Assembly: GCA_945787895.1 (NCBI GenBank)
Contig: CALZJQ010000009.1
Span: 1 to 39,658, forward strand
Direction of reading: 5' to 3'
Source: an uncultured Prevotella sp.
GTDB lineage: Bacteria; Bacteroidota; Bacteroidia; Bacteroidales; Bacteroidaceae
Length of the DNA stretch: 39,658 bases
Position 1 is the stretch's first letter. The number at the start of each line of letters is the position of its first letter. The notes beneath the pieces were generated by a model. The model made no database searches and had not been told where the DNA came from. It saw nothing but the letters and a program-made list of their open reading frames with translations. The translations under genes and the position numbers were made by a program. This document shows positions 23,996-34,785 of this stretch, in pieces.

Positions 23996-25413
23996 TTATG
24001 TTTATTCACTGTAGCGACAACATCCTTATTCACGACAACGGGATATTTCCTACGGAGGACATCCAACCATTTTTCCTCCATAGCATTTTGATAATCAGAT
24101 ACTACCTGAGACCTTAGATCACTCATCTCCTTTGGAGACTTGAGCTTCTTTCCGAAGGTTGCGCAGAAAGGATAATCCTTCTTTGCCGCAGGTACGGTAT
24201 CTACTCCGAAAACATCCCTGTCAACGAGAGAATTATCGCCTTTCCTGAACAGTCCCTTCTCTACCCTGATTCGCAGCACAGAGTCAGAATTGAAAGTAGA
24301 GCGAAGCACTTCTGCCCACTTGTCAAAGGACACGCCCTTCAATGATTTCCTGACAGCCTCAATATCCTTTTCATCCCTCGTATAATAGGCTATGCCCTTG
24401 AAGCGTGGTGAATCCCATGCATATTTCTTCTTGTTCTTCTTGAAATACGTATTCAGTCCTGCCTCGTCATTGCTTGCCTTTTCCCACACTTCCCTGTTAC
24501 AAATCTCGTAGAGCAGGAGTCCGTCGTGATATTCCTGAAAAAGGTATTTCATCTCCGGGTCAATGCTTGCCAAAGAGTCGGCACGTAGATCCATTACCTC
24601 TTCGTTGGTCACGTTGCGGAGTCTTGCAAGTGTTTCTATTTTTTCGTTGATAATAGCCTCACGAATGCCACGTGCCTCTATGAAGCGATGGATATCCTCA
24701 CGCAGGGAGTCGTATGGCGCAAACTCAGAGTGTCCCATCATCTTGATGACATGATAGCCTACCGGCGAAAGTACAGGACGTGAAACTTCTCCATCCTTCA
24801 AAGCAAAAGCCGCATCCTCAAATTCTTTCAAGGTCTGCCCCCTGCTTATCTGACCTATCTTTCCACCATCCTTGGCAGAACCATAGTCCTCACTGTATTG
24901 ACTTGCCATCTTCTCAAAGTCAGCTCCGCCAATGATTGCCTTGTAAATAGAGTCTGCGCGCTGCTGTACTTTCTGCTTCGTCGTTTCATCAGCCTGCTGT
25001 GGAAGGCGAAGAAGAATATGAGAAGGCTCGATAAGCCCGTCAGGACCTATCCTGTCCTTTGTAGCCTGATGTATTTTCCTCGCCTGTGCCTCAACGTCAT
25101 CCTCGTTGATGAGCGTGGGGCGTACCTGCTGATTCCTATACTCAAGGTATTCCTCATTGAAGGAAGAAAGTGTGTCATACCGTGCTTCCATGGCGGCTGC
25201 CACCTTGAGTTTGTAATTAGCAAAAAGTTCCACGTACTCCTCTACCGTTTTACGGTCTATGACTCCTTCGGTATTGTTCTTGTTGTATGAGTACTCAAAT
25301 TCTGAACGCAACACAGGTTTTCCACCAATGGTCATTATGACAGGATCACCAACCTGCGCATTCACAGCCAAAGCAAAGAACAAGCCTGCTAAGGACAAAG
25401 CATACTTCGTCAT
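23992..25413 (-). CDS. Peptidyl-prolyl isomerase (PpiC/SurA-like)
   Basis: About 473 residues from the ATG at 25411-25413, which is followed by a clear signal peptide (TKYALSLAGLFFALAVNA). The parvulin domain is visible as PSHILLRLP ... GGADFEKMASQYSEDYGSAKDGG ... VSRPVLSPVGYHVIKM. The C-terminal part is helical and may be a second chaperone lobe. A longer frame to 25587 has no signal peptide and no family sequence, so it is not used. It heads the isomerase-isomerase-OstA-mutL operon. The 208-base gap to guaB holds no clear promoter box, so this gene may be read from the guaB promoter. Confidence 0.85.
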   Translation of the reverse strand: MTKYALSLAGLFFALAVNAQVGDPVIMTIGGKPVLRSEFEYSYNKNNTEGVIDRKTVEEYVELFANYKLKVAAAMEARYDTLSSFNEEYLEYRNQQVRPTLINEDDVEAQARKIHQATKDRIGPDGLIEPSHILLRLPQQADETTKQKVQQRADSIYKAIIGGADFEKMASQYSEDYGSAKDGGKIGQISRGQTLKEFEDAAFALKDGEVSRPVLSPVGYHVIKMMGHSEFAPYDSLREDIHRFIEARGIREAIINEKIETLARLRNVTNEEVMDLRADSLASIDPEMKYLFQEYHDGLLLYEICNREVWEKASNDEAGLNTYFKKNKKKYAWDSPRFKGIAYYTRDEKDIEAVRKSLKGVSFDKWAEVLRSTFNSDSVLRIRVEKGLFRKGDNSLVDRDVFGVDTVPAAKKDYPFCATFGKKLKSPKEMSDLRSQVVSDYQNAMEEKWLDVLRRKYPVVVNKDVVATVNKHK

Positions 25414-25620
25414 TTCTATTCTTTTTCTTTTGTTAATTCTGGACAGGAAACATTCCTTCAACACATAAATCAATGCGCAGAAAGAACATCTTTCCATCCT
25501 CAAGACATCCCATCTGTAAAGCTGCTGCCCGACACTCGCAAGGCATCGGCTTCCCTGTCGGTATGCGGCTATTTCGTTTTCCTGCAAGCCGACAAACTGC
25601 GAGGGTCAAGTAAGCAAAGA

Positions 25621-27135
<1,515 letters not shown>

Positions 27136-27272
27136 CTATTTTTTTTTCACATTTTTGACTTTGTGCCAGCATTTTCTTATTTCATTAATGCTATTTAACG
27201 CAAAAGTGACAATAAGCAGGAGCGCAAATTATTTTTTTCTGGAGTAATGCCTTTGCGTCTGCGGCATCAGCA

Positions 27273-29456
27273 TCAGTTGGCGAGTTCGGAAAGGAACTTT
27301 ATACGGACAAGTCGTATCTCATCCTCTTCATATTCCCCGCCAAGCTCTTCCATTGCGACAGATATTTTATCCGTATCGCTTTCACGGAAATACTCATATA
27401 TCTCCTCTACGGCATCTTCATCCATCACTTCATCAAGGAAATAACTGATATCGAGTTTCGTTCCGCTGTAAACGATGCGTTCCACCTCTGTAAGGAACTC
27501 ATCGAAGTCCAGATTCATTGCCTCTGCAATGTCGTCGAGATCCATCTTTCCGTCAATACTCTGAATAATCTTTATCTTCCTTGAGTTTTTCACTACCGTG
27601 CGTATTCTGAGATCTTCAGGTCGCATGATCTCGTTTTCCTCACAGTGCTGCTTGATGACCTTGCAGAACTCTGCTCCATAGCGCATCGCCTTTCCACGTC
27701 CCACGCCCGGAATAATCGTATAGAGTTCCTCTATCGTGACCGGATACATGGTAGCCATGTGTTCAAGAGAAGAATCCTGAAATACGACGTAAGGCGGCAC
27801 GTTATGCTTGCGGGCAACATCCTTTCTCAGGCTTTTAAGCACGGCAAGCAACTCAGGGTCAAGGGCCGTTCCGCCTCCCTCTGATGCGTCATCGTAGTCA
27901 TCCTCAGAGAACTCATTGTCTTCTGTGACAAAGAAAGGCTCCGGATTCTTCAGCCATTTCTTTCCTGCGGCAGTAAGCATTAACGTGCCGTAGTCCTCTA
28001 TCTCTTTTTTCAGGAAACCTTCTATCAGGGCATACCTGATGACAGGTCCCCAGAGCTTATCTTTCTTATCCTTTAATTCATCACCGCATCCAAACTCCTC
28101 AAGGAGATTATGTTTATGTGATACGATGTCGTCGGTAGCACGTCCTCTTACGAAATCTATGACATACTGGGTATGGTAATTGCCCTTCATAGCCTTTATT
28201 GACGACAGGACGCACTGCAACTGGTTAGTAGCTTCAATCTTCACCTTTGGATGCAGGCAGTTATCGCAGTTGCCGCAATTATCCTTTCCGTATGTCTCAC
28301 CGAAATAATTGAGCAGCAGTTTCCTTCTGCAAAGCGATGATTCTGCATACGCCTCCGTCTCCTGAAGAAGATGTCTGCCTATATCCTGTTCAGCTACCTG
28401 CTTGTCGGCCATGAATTTCTCCAGTTTCTGAAGGTCCTTGTGGGAATAGAAAGCTATACACTTACCTTCTCCTCCATCACGTCCTGCGCGTCCAGTCTCC
28501 TGATAATATCCTTCCAGGCTTTTCGGTATGTCATAATGAATGACAAAGCGAACGTCCGGCTTGTCAATTCCCATACCGAAAGCAATGGTGGCTACAATGA
28601 CGTCAATCTCCTCCATGAGGAAATCGTCCTGAGTCTTGTTTCTGACAGGGGTGTCAAGTCCGGCATGATATGGTGCCGCCTTGATGTCATTTGCCATAAG
28701 GATAGCAGCCAACTCCTCCACTTTCTTTCGTGAAAGACAATAGATAATGCCACTCTTGCCGGGATCGGACTTGATAAATCTCACAATCTGCTTATCTACC
28801 GCATTTGTCTTCGGGCGTACTTCGTAATACAGATTCGGCCTGTTGAAGGAACTGCGGAACTCCGTAGCATCAATAATACCGAGATTCTTCTTTATATCAG
28901 TCCTTACCTTATCAGTGGCAGTAGCTGTAAGAGCGATGACCGGCGCTTTCCCTATACCATCCACGATAGGTCTTATCTTTCGATATTCCGGGCGGAAATC
29001 ATGTCCCCACTCCGAGATGCAGTGAGCCTCATCTACGGCATAGAATGAAATCTTCACGTTTCTGAGAAATGACACATTCTCTTCCTTCGTCAATGATTCC
29101 GGAGCCATGTAGAGCAACTTTGTGACTCCCGACATGACATCAGCCTTCACCTTGTCTATCGAAGCCTTGTTCATGGAAGAATTAAGGCAATGCGCCACCC
29201 CATCCTTCTCGCTTATTCCATTTATCACATCCACCTGATTCTTCATCAACGCAATAAGTGGCGAAATGACTATTGCTGTGCCCTCCATTATGAGAGATGG
29301 CAACTGATAGCACAGGGACTTTCCCCCACCTGTAGGCATAAGGACAAAAGTATCCTTTCCTTCAAGCAGGTTGCGGATTATATTCTCCTGATCGCCTTTG
29401 AATTTGTCAAAGCCGAAATACTGCTTCAGTTTTCCAATGAGATCAACGTCTTTCAT
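27273..29456 (-). CDS. recQ: ATP-dependent DNA helicase RecQ
   Basis: A 727-residue RecQ. Walker A MPTGGGKS (40-47), DEAH (142-145), conserved SEWGHDFRPEY, helicase motif VI QETGRAGRDGG, a zinc-binding RQC region (CRRKLLLNYFGE, then GNCDNC), a winged helix and an HRDC domain (about 530-610), then an acidic C-terminal tail. It unwinds DNA in recombination and repair. It begins 92 bases after clpX ends. The length is normal for Bacteroidota RecQ. Confidence 0.95.
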   Translation of the reverse strand: MKDVDLIGKLKQYFGFDKFKGDQENIIRNLLEGKDTFVLMPTGGGKSLCYQLPSLIMEGTAIVISPLIALMKNQVDVINGISEKDGVAHCLNSSMNKASIDKVKADVMSGVTKLLYMAPESLTKEENVSFLRNVKISFYAVDEAHCISEWGHDFRPEYRKIRPIVDGIGKAPVIALTATATDKVRTDIKKNLGIIDATEFRSSFNRPNLYYEVRPKTNAVDKQIVRFIKSDPGKSGIIYCLSRKKVEELAAILMANDIKAAPYHAGLDTPVRNKTQDDFLMEEIDVIVATIAFGMGIDKPDVRFVIHYDIPKSLEGYYQETGRAGRDGGEGKCIAFYSHKDLQKLEKFMADKQVAEQDIGRHLLQETEAYAESSLCRRKLLLNYFGETYGKDNCGNCDNCLHPKVKIEATNQLQCVLSSIKAMKGNYHTQYVIDFVRGRATDDIVSHKHNLLEEFGCGDELKDKKDKLWGPVIRYALIEGFLKKEIEDYGTLMLTAAGKKWLKNPEPFFVTEDNEFSEDDYDDASEGGGTALDPELLAVLKSLRKDVARKHNVPPYVVFQDSSLEHMATMYPVTIEELYTIIPGVGRGKAMRYGAEFCKVIKQHCEENEIMRPEDLRIRTVVKNSRKIKIIQSIDGKMDLDDIAEAMNLDFDEFLTEVERIVYSGTKLDISYFLDEVMDEDAVEEIYEYFRESDTDKISVAMEELGGEYEEDEIRLVRIKFLSELAN

Positions 29457-29548
29457 ATATTATTATTTTGGTTGTGGGGATGCTCTGTTTGAGATTAGCA
29501 AAACATTACTGTGCGAACAAAGCCTATGGACGGCCATTCATGCAGGAA

Positions 29549-30775
29549 TCAGTAATGCTTTTCGAGTTGTTCTGCCGCATACGCTTTCGTAACCTCGAAT
29601 TTCTTTATTCCCTTTCCGGGATATTCATACATTGCCTCTGTCATGACACTTTCTACAATAGAACGTAAGCCGCGGGCTCCCAATTTGTATTCTACTGCCT
29701 TATCCACAATATATTCCAAAGCCTCTGTCATAAAGGTAAGTTCGATCTTGTCCATCTTGAAGAGTTTGATATATTGCCGGACGATGGAATTCTTCGGCTC
29801 CACAAGTATCCTGCGCAATGCCTCACGGTCAAGAGAATTGAGATACGTCAAGACAGGGAGACGACCTATTATCTCCGGTATCAGTCCAAACGACTTCAGG
29901 TCCTGCGGCTGAACATACTTCATCAGGTCTTTCTGGTCTATTTGGCGGACGTTCTGCACAGAGTTATAGCCCACCGTATGTGTATTCATTCGCTGCGCAA
30001 TCTTTCTCTCAATGCCGTCGAAAGCACCGCCGCAGATAAACAGGATGTTTCGGGTATCCACATGTATGTAGTCCTGGTCAGGATGCTTTCTTCCTCCCTT
30101 TGGCGGCACATTGACCATCGTACCCTCAAGGAGTTTCAGCAAGCCCTGCTGCACGCCCTCTCCGCTCACGTCCCGCGTGATACTCGGATTGTCACTCTTG
30201 CGGGCAATCTTGTCTATTTCATCAATGAACACTATACCTCTCTGTGCAGCCTCAAGGTCATAGTCCGCCACTTGAAGCAGACGGGACAGGATGCTCTCCA
30301 CATCTTCACCCACATAACCTGCCTCCGTAAACACCGTAGCATCTACGATGGTAAACGGAACCTTCAGCAACTTTGCTATCGTACGTGCGAGCAACGTCTT
30401 GCCCGTACCTGTAGAGCCCACCATGATAATGTTGCTCTTCTCTATCTCTACACCATCATCATCATTTATCTGTTGCAGACGTTTGTAATGGTTATATACA
30501 GCTACGGAAAGATATTTCTTCGCATCATCCTGCCCGATGATATACTGGTCAAGATAATCCTTTATCTCAGCAGGCTTTGGAATATCTGAAAGATTGCCCC
30601 ACGCCTGCTTTGCAGTCTTGTTGTCCTGCAAGTTTTCTGTCTGCGCCTTTACTATCTCATACGCCTGATTTACGCAATTATCACAGATAAAACCACTATA
30701 GCCGGTAATGAGCATCCTTACCTCATTCTCACTACAGCCACAGAAACTACATGTCCTAATCGTCTTTTTTGCCAC
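29549..30775 (-). CDS. clpX: ClpX ATPase subunit of the Clp protease
   Basis: A 408-residue ClpX. N-terminal zinc fingers C9, C12, C31, C34; Walker A GSTGTGKT (120-127); pore loop GYVG (153-156); Walker B with DEID (185-188); sensor-2 motif [10 protein letters not shown] near the end. It unfolds substrates for ClpP. It lies between clpP (328-base gap with a repeat element) and recQ, the usual Bacteroidales order. Confidence 0.97.
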   Translation of the reverse strand: MAKKTIRTCSFCGCSENEVRMLITGYSGFICDNCVNQAYEIVKAQTENLQDNKTAKQAWGNLSDIPKPAEIKDYLDQYIIGQDDAKKYLSVAVYNHYKRLQQINDDDGVEIEKSNIIMVGSTGTGKTLLARTIAKLLKVPFTIVDATVFTEAGYVGEDVESILSRLLQVADYDLEAAQRGIVFIDEIDKIARKSDNPSITRDVSGEGVQQGLLKLLEGTMVNVPPKGGRKHPDQDYIHVDTRNILFICGGAFDGIERKIAQRMNTHTVGYNSVQNVRQIDQKDLMKYVQPQDLKSFGLIPEIIGRLPVLTYLNSLDREALRRILVEPKNSIVRQYIKLFKMDKIELTFMTEALEYIVDKAVEYKLGARGLRSIVESVMTEAMYEYPGKGIKKFEVTKAYAAEQLEKHY

Positions 30776-30810
30776 CTTATTATATATAGAGAGATGTATA
30801 AATAACTAAA

Positions 30811-30962
30811 GTTTCGCAAGCTTCAACTTCTTCGGTTTTAAGGATTTATGGCTTTAAGGTTTTTCGGAGATATGTCAAGGCAGATTGTAACTTCCGCACA
30901 ACCACATAACCTTAAAACCGCATAACCTTAAGAAACTGAGCAAGTCACAGACTTGCGAAAGT
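30811..30962. repeat. Intergenic palindromic repeat, family 1, copy 2
   Basis: Left end GTTTCGCAAGCTTCAACTTC then TTCGGTTTTAAGG; centre CGGAGATATGTC and GCAGATTGTAACTTCCG; right arm CCTTAAAACCGCATAACC and right end ACTGAGCAAGTC with ACTTGCGAAAGT. The 328-base gap between clpP and clpX is mostly this element; nothing else was seen in it. Confidence 0.8.
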
Positions 30963-31103
30963 AGAATAAATAAAAAATGTTCTGAATAATATATCCTTAC
31001 TGCAGCCGCCATTCCTTCGCAAAACCTCAACTTAATTCAGTTTGTTTTGGATTATCGCTGATAAACAACCCGCCATAATCATACTGGCAACCACACCTGC
31101 TCA

Positions 31104-31781
31104 TCATTTCTTCACAAGTACAGAATCAATCATGCCATATTCCTTTGCTTCCTCTGCCGTCATCCAATAGTTACGGTCTGAGTCAGCCCATACCTTTTCG
31201 TAAGGTGTATGTGAATGATTGGAAATGATATTATACAATTCCTTCTTGAACTTCTGTATTTCCTTTGCCTCTATCTCTATGTCGCTTGCCTGGCCCTGCA
31301 CGCCGCCGAGTGGCTGGTGAATCATGACACGGCTATGAGGAAGAGCCGAACGCTTGCCTTCCTGACCTGCTACGAGCAGCACGGCACCCATAGAGGCAGC
31401 CATTCCCGTACATATCGTAGCCACGTCACTGGAAATAAACTGCATGGTGTCATATATACCAAGACCTGCAGTCACACTGCCACCAGGGGAATTGATGTAA
31501 ATGGAAATATCCTTGCCAGGGTCAGTAGAATCAAGATACAGCAACTGCGCCTGAATGGTGTTTGCCGTATAATCGTTTATCTCTGTTCCGAGAAATATGA
31601 TGCGGTCCATCATCAGACGTGAGAATACATCCATCTGTGTGACATTCAACTGCCGTTCCTCAAGAATGTAAGGATTGAGGTACTGAGCCTGCGCATTCAT
31701 CACGTCATCGAGAGCCATACCATTCATGCGTAAATGACCCGTGGCATATTTTCTAAAATCGCTTGTTATGTTCATAATCAT
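31104..31781 (-). CDS. clpP: ClpP protease subunit
   Basis: A 225-residue ClpP with catalytic triad S130 (GMAASMGA), H155 (MIHQPLGG) and D200 (WADSDRNYW). Two ATGs stand close together (31781 and 31775); the first is used here. It is followed by clpX and recQ. The trigger factor gene tig, often directly upstream of clpP in this group, is not there: a plus-strand esterase gene lies upstream instead. Confidence 0.96.
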   Translation of the reverse strand: MIMNITSDFRKYATGHLRMNGMALDDVMNAQAQYLNPYILEERQLNVTQMDVFSRLMMDRIIFLGTEINDYTANTIQAQLLYLDSTDPGKDISIYINSPGGSVTAGLGIYDTMQFISSDVATICTGMAASMGAVLLVAGQEGKRSALPHSRVMIHQPLGGVQGQASDIEIEAKEIQKFKKELYNIISNHSHTPYEKVWADSDRNYWMTAEEAKEYGMIDSVLVKK

Positions 31782-31839
31782 TGTAATAATTTATTCAAAA
31801 TATCCGTGTGTTTCCCTCTCCAAAAATCAATTACTAAGA

Positions 31840-31870
31840 CAAAATTACGAAAAAAACTGATTACTGACAA
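31840..31870 (-). promoter_or_regulatory. clpP promoter-like site
   Basis: On the minus strand TAATTTTG (31840-31847) fits TAnnTTTG and TTG (31868-31870) is exactly 20 bases upstream. It points toward clpP, 58 bases away, and lies back to back with the esterase promoter. Confidence 0.65.
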
Positions 31871-31910
31871 GAAATATTTGTTAAAAAATGAAAAGACCAT
31901 TTCTTCAATA

Positions 31911-31941
31911 TTGTAATACCATGTTTTTTTTCGTACTTTTG
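31911..31941 (+). promoter_or_regulatory. Esterase promoter-like site
   Basis: TTG (31911-31913), 20 bases, then TACTTTTG (31934-31941), a perfect Bacteroidota-type promoter. The esterase ATG is at 31966, which supports that start over the upstream ATG at 31888. Confidence 0.7.
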
Positions 31942-31965
31942 CAAGCATTAACAAACTTATCATTT

Positions 31966-33132
31966 ATGAAACATCTTACCTTGGCGATTATTGCCGTCAT
32001 CTTATCACTACCTCTGACTGAGGGGTACGGACAGGACGAAAACAGGCTTCCCTCACACAACCTGCCTAACCCTTTGAAATGGAAGGACGGCAAACGTGAA
32101 GTAAACGACATAAGCCAATGGAATGAACGTAGAGAAGAAATCGCATCACTCATTCAGGAACATGAGATAGGTTTCATTCCTGAGGTAAGCCGCAGCCAAA
32201 TGAAGGCCCGCATGAATGGCGACACACTTTTTGTCACCGTAACTGTCGGACATGAGTCTCTGACCCTTTCTTCCGTAATACAATATCCAAAGGAAGGCTC
32301 TGCGCCTTATCCGCTTCTCATTGGCAGCAGCAGAATATCCCTGCCCGATACTTTGTTGAGAAACCGTCCTGTTGCGCTCATGAACTACAACGAGCGGCAA
32401 GTGAATGGATATTCACAGTTTCGTGGAGACACCTGCAAAGCAAATTACGGATTCGTAAGGCTCTACCCGGAGCTAAGGGACAATGGTGCCTACAGTATGT
32501 GGATTTGGGGATTTCAGCGCATCATTGACGGACTGGAAATGCTCGGAACCGAGACAACGGGAATTGACTTGGCACACATAGGTGTAACAGGCTGCTCATA
32601 CGCAGGAAAGATGGCTCTCTTTTGCGGAGCATTTGACCCAAGGGTATGCCTTACCATCGCACAGGAACCTGGCGGTGGAGGTGTGGCTTCATGGAGGGTG
32701 TCTCACACCATTGAGGGGGTAGAGGACCTTGATCGTACAGACTACCACTGGTTCAAGGAAAGCCTTCGAGAGAATTATCACGGAGACAGCGTATATCTTC
32801 TGCCCTATGACCATCATGAGCTGTGCGCATTGGTATGCCCCCGTGCATTACTGATGCTCGGCAATACTGACTACAAATGGCTTGCTGATGAGTCCGGCTA
32901 CATCTCCATCAATGCAGCCAGGCGGGTATGGGAGCATCTGGGCATCAGTGACCGTATCGGCTATTCTATTCTTGGAGGACACCCTCACTGCCAGCTGCCT
33001 CCGGAACAATATCCCGAAGTAGAGGCTTTTATCGACAGGTTTCTTCTCGACAAGCCTGTCAGCACTTCAGGTATCAATATTGCACCCATGTTTGACGGAA
33101 AGGTGGATTTGACAAAATGGATTGACTTCTGA
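31966..33132 (+). CDS. CE15-like (glucuronoyl esterase family) secreted esterase
   Basis: About 388 residues from the ATG at 31966. Signal peptide KHLTLAIIAVILSLPLTEGYG. Alpha/beta-hydrolase with nucleophile S211 in GCSYAGK, acid E234 in QEPGGGG and catalytic H341 in HPHC, the order and neighbourhood of family CE15, which cuts esters between glucuronic acid in xylan and lignin. In classical CE15 enzymes the residue after the serine is arginine (GCSRxGK); here it is Tyr. No lipobox cysteine was seen. It is monocistronic. Function on plant polysaccharide esters is likely; the exact ester is open. Confidence 0.78.
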   Translation: MKHLTLAIIAVILSLPLTEGYGQDENRLPSHNLPNPLKWKDGKREVNDISQWNERREEIASLIQEHEIGFIPEVSRSQMKARMNGDTLFVTVTVGHESLTLSSVIQYPKEGSAPYPLLIGSSRISLPDTLLRNRPVALMNYNERQVNGYSQFRGDTCKANYGFVRLYPELRDNGAYSMWIWGFQRIIDGLEMLGTETTGIDLAHIGVTGCSYAGKMALFCGAFDPRVCLTIAQEPGGGGVASWRVSHTIEGVEDLDRTDYHWFKESLRENYHGDSVYLLPYDHHELCALVCPRALLMLGNTDYKWLADESGYISINAARRVWEHLGISDRIGYSILGGHPHCQLPPEQYPEVEAFIDRFLLDKPVSTSGINIAPMFDGKVDLTKWIDF

Positions 33133-33268
33133 GGGGTCGGTTGATCTGTTTCCCCTAACGCTAAACTGTTACAGGCAATGAACGGCAAAAATCATATTTT
33201 CCCTGACACTTTTATCAAGCGAGTTGCAGACCTGCAAGCCCCAAAAAGCCAAACAAGTATTTCCACAA

Positions 33269-33790
33269 ATGACAATCATTCGCAACGCATCCCAAGATGA
33301 CGCAGGAAGACTATTGGAGATATATGCTCCCTACGTCCTCAATACAGCAATAACATTCGAGTATGAAGTGCCTTCCATAGAAGAATTCCAGAGAAGGATA
33401 GTTCAGACTCAACGAAAATTCCCCTACCTTGTAGCAGAAAAGAATGGGGAGATTGTAGGATATACCTACGCTGGGGTATTCAAGGCACGACCCGCATACG
33501 ACCGCTGTGTGGAAACTTCTATCTACATTGATGCCACTTGCCATCATCAGGGGATTGGCAGACTGCTGTATGACGCTTTGGAAGAAAGACTTAAATCAAT
33601 GGGAATACTCAATGCAAATGCCTGTATCTCCTGGACTGATACGCCTGACGGGTATCTGACGCATGAAAGTCCACTCTTTCATGAGAAACTCGGCTACACG
33701 AAAGTCGCACATTTCCATCAATGTGGGTATAAGTTCAACAGATGGTACGACATGATATGGATGGAAAAAATGCTTGGAGAGCACATTTAG
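33269..33790 (+). CDS. GNAT N-acetyltransferase (phosphinothricin-acetyltransferase-like)
   Basis: About 173 residues from the ATG at 33269. It begins with the Pat-type TIIRNASQDDAGRLLEIYAP and has the acetyl-CoA loop YIDATCHHQGIGRLLYDALE near residues 89-108. The second half (ACISWTDTP, FHEKLGYTKVAHF, KFNRWYDMIWME) is typical of this subgroup, which acetylates phosphinothricin-like or methionine-sulfone-like amines. The 15 residues before it in the longer frame are not family-like, so they are left out. Physiological substrate unknown. Confidence 0.82.
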   Translation: MTIIRNASQDDAGRLLEIYAPYVLNTAITFEYEVPSIEEFQRRIVQTQRKFPYLVAEKNGEIVGYTYAGVFKARPAYDRCVETSIYIDATCHHQGIGRLLYDALEERLKSMGILNANACISWTDTPDGYLTHESPLFHEKLGYTKVAHFHQCGYKFNRWYDMIWMEKMLGEHI

Positions 33791-33840
33791 CATCTATTAT
33801 TTGCCATCACACATACATAAAAAAAATAATAACTACAAAA

Positions 33841-33972
33841 AACTTTCGCAAGTTGATGACTTGCTCAGTTTCATACGGTTGTGTGGTTATGTGGTTTTAC
33901 GGAAGTTACAAACAGCTTTGGCAAACCTCCGAATAACCGTATAACCGCATAACCTTAAAACCGAAAAAGTTT
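33841..33972. repeat. Intergenic palindromic repeat, family 1, copy 3 (inverted)
   Basis: Plus strand begins ACTTTCGCAAGT and ACTTGCTCAGTTTC, has the centre ACGGAAGTTACAAACAGC, and ends CCTTAAAACCGAAAAAGTTT, which is the reverse order of copy 2. The gap from the GNAT gene to the nitroreductase gene holds nothing else that I can name. Confidence 0.8.
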
Positions 33973-34018
33973 AACCCTTTAGAAAAAATCAAGTAATAAA
34001 CCCATAATTCAGATAATC

Positions 34019-34558
34019 ATGACAGATTTCAAGGAACTGGTACAGTTAAGACGTAGTCATAGAAAGTTCACGGAAGAACCAATCGACAAAGAGGACATGA
34101 AATGTATTCTCCGTGCAGCTCTGATGTCCCCCACATCAAAGGGGGTGAGAGCATGGACTTTCATAGTAGTGGAAGACAAAGAAAAAATTGCAGCCCTGTC
34201 AGAAGCAAAGGCAATGGGAGGACAATTCCTCAAAGGTGCTGCAGCCTGCATCGCAGTATTGGGAAATCCTGAAGAGAACGATTGCTGGATAGAAGACGGC
34301 AGTATTGCTGCAATATCCATGCAATATCAGGCAGAAGAACTGGGCATAGGTTCTTGCTGGGCACAGATGCGCGCCCGCACCCTTGCAGATGGCACTCCCG
34401 CAGATATTCAGATACGGAAGATACTCTCTCTGCCTGACAACCTCTCCTGCCTCTGCATTCTCGGACTTGGTCACAAGGCTGACGAACGGAAGCCTCAAAA
34501 TGAGGACAAGCTCAAATGGGAGAAAGTAGGATACATCCCTGACGACAATCAAGAGTAA
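34019..34558 (+). CDS. Nitroreductase-family FMN oxidoreductase
   Basis: A 179-residue nitroreductase-fold protein. The N-terminal motif RRSHRKF (12-18) contacts FMN phosphate; SPTSKGVRAWTF (37-48) and the C-terminal ILGLGHKADERK (about 154-165) complete the family pattern. Such enzymes reduce quinones or nitro compounds with NAD(P)H. It is monocistronic and ends in a strong hairpin terminator at 34575-34608. Confidence 0.88.
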   Translation: MTDFKELVQLRRSHRKFTEEPIDKEDMKCILRAALMSPTSKGVRAWTFIVVEDKEKIAALSEAKAMGGQFLKGAAACIAVLGNPEENDCWIEDGSIAAISMQYQAEELGIGSCWAQMRARTLADGTPADIQIRKILSLPDNLSCLCILGLGHKADERKPQNEDKLKWEKVGYIPDDNQE

Positions 34559-34574
34559 TTCCATTCATTAGCAT

Positions 34575-34608
34575 AAAATTCCCACCCTTTTCGGAAGGTG
34601 GGAATTTT
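34575..34608 (+). terminator. Intrinsic terminator after the nitroreductase gene
   Basis: A perfect stem AAAATTCCCACC/GGTGGGAATTTT around the loop CTTTTCGGAA, ending in T residues; it can work in both directions. Confidence 0.85.
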
Positions 34609-34659
34609 CTGTTTATGGCCGCCAATCATTTTCACACGAGATGAAAAAGACCATATGCT

Positions 34660-34770
34660 TAAGTTTCTCCGGTTTTATGGTTTTACGGTTTTTCGGAGAT
34701 TTGTGGGGCAGATTGTAACCTCCGCACAACCGCATAACCGCATAACCTTACAACCATATAACCGAAAAAC
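34660..34770. repeat. Intergenic palindromic repeat, family 1, copy 4
   Basis: Begins AAGTTTCTCCGGTTTTATGG, has centre CGGAGATTTGTGGGGCAGAT followed by TGTAACCTCCG, and right arm CCGCATAACC repeated. It fills the gap between the nitroreductase terminator and the asnS stop. Confidence 0.8.
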
Positions 34771-34785
34771 ATGAATATATGAGAG

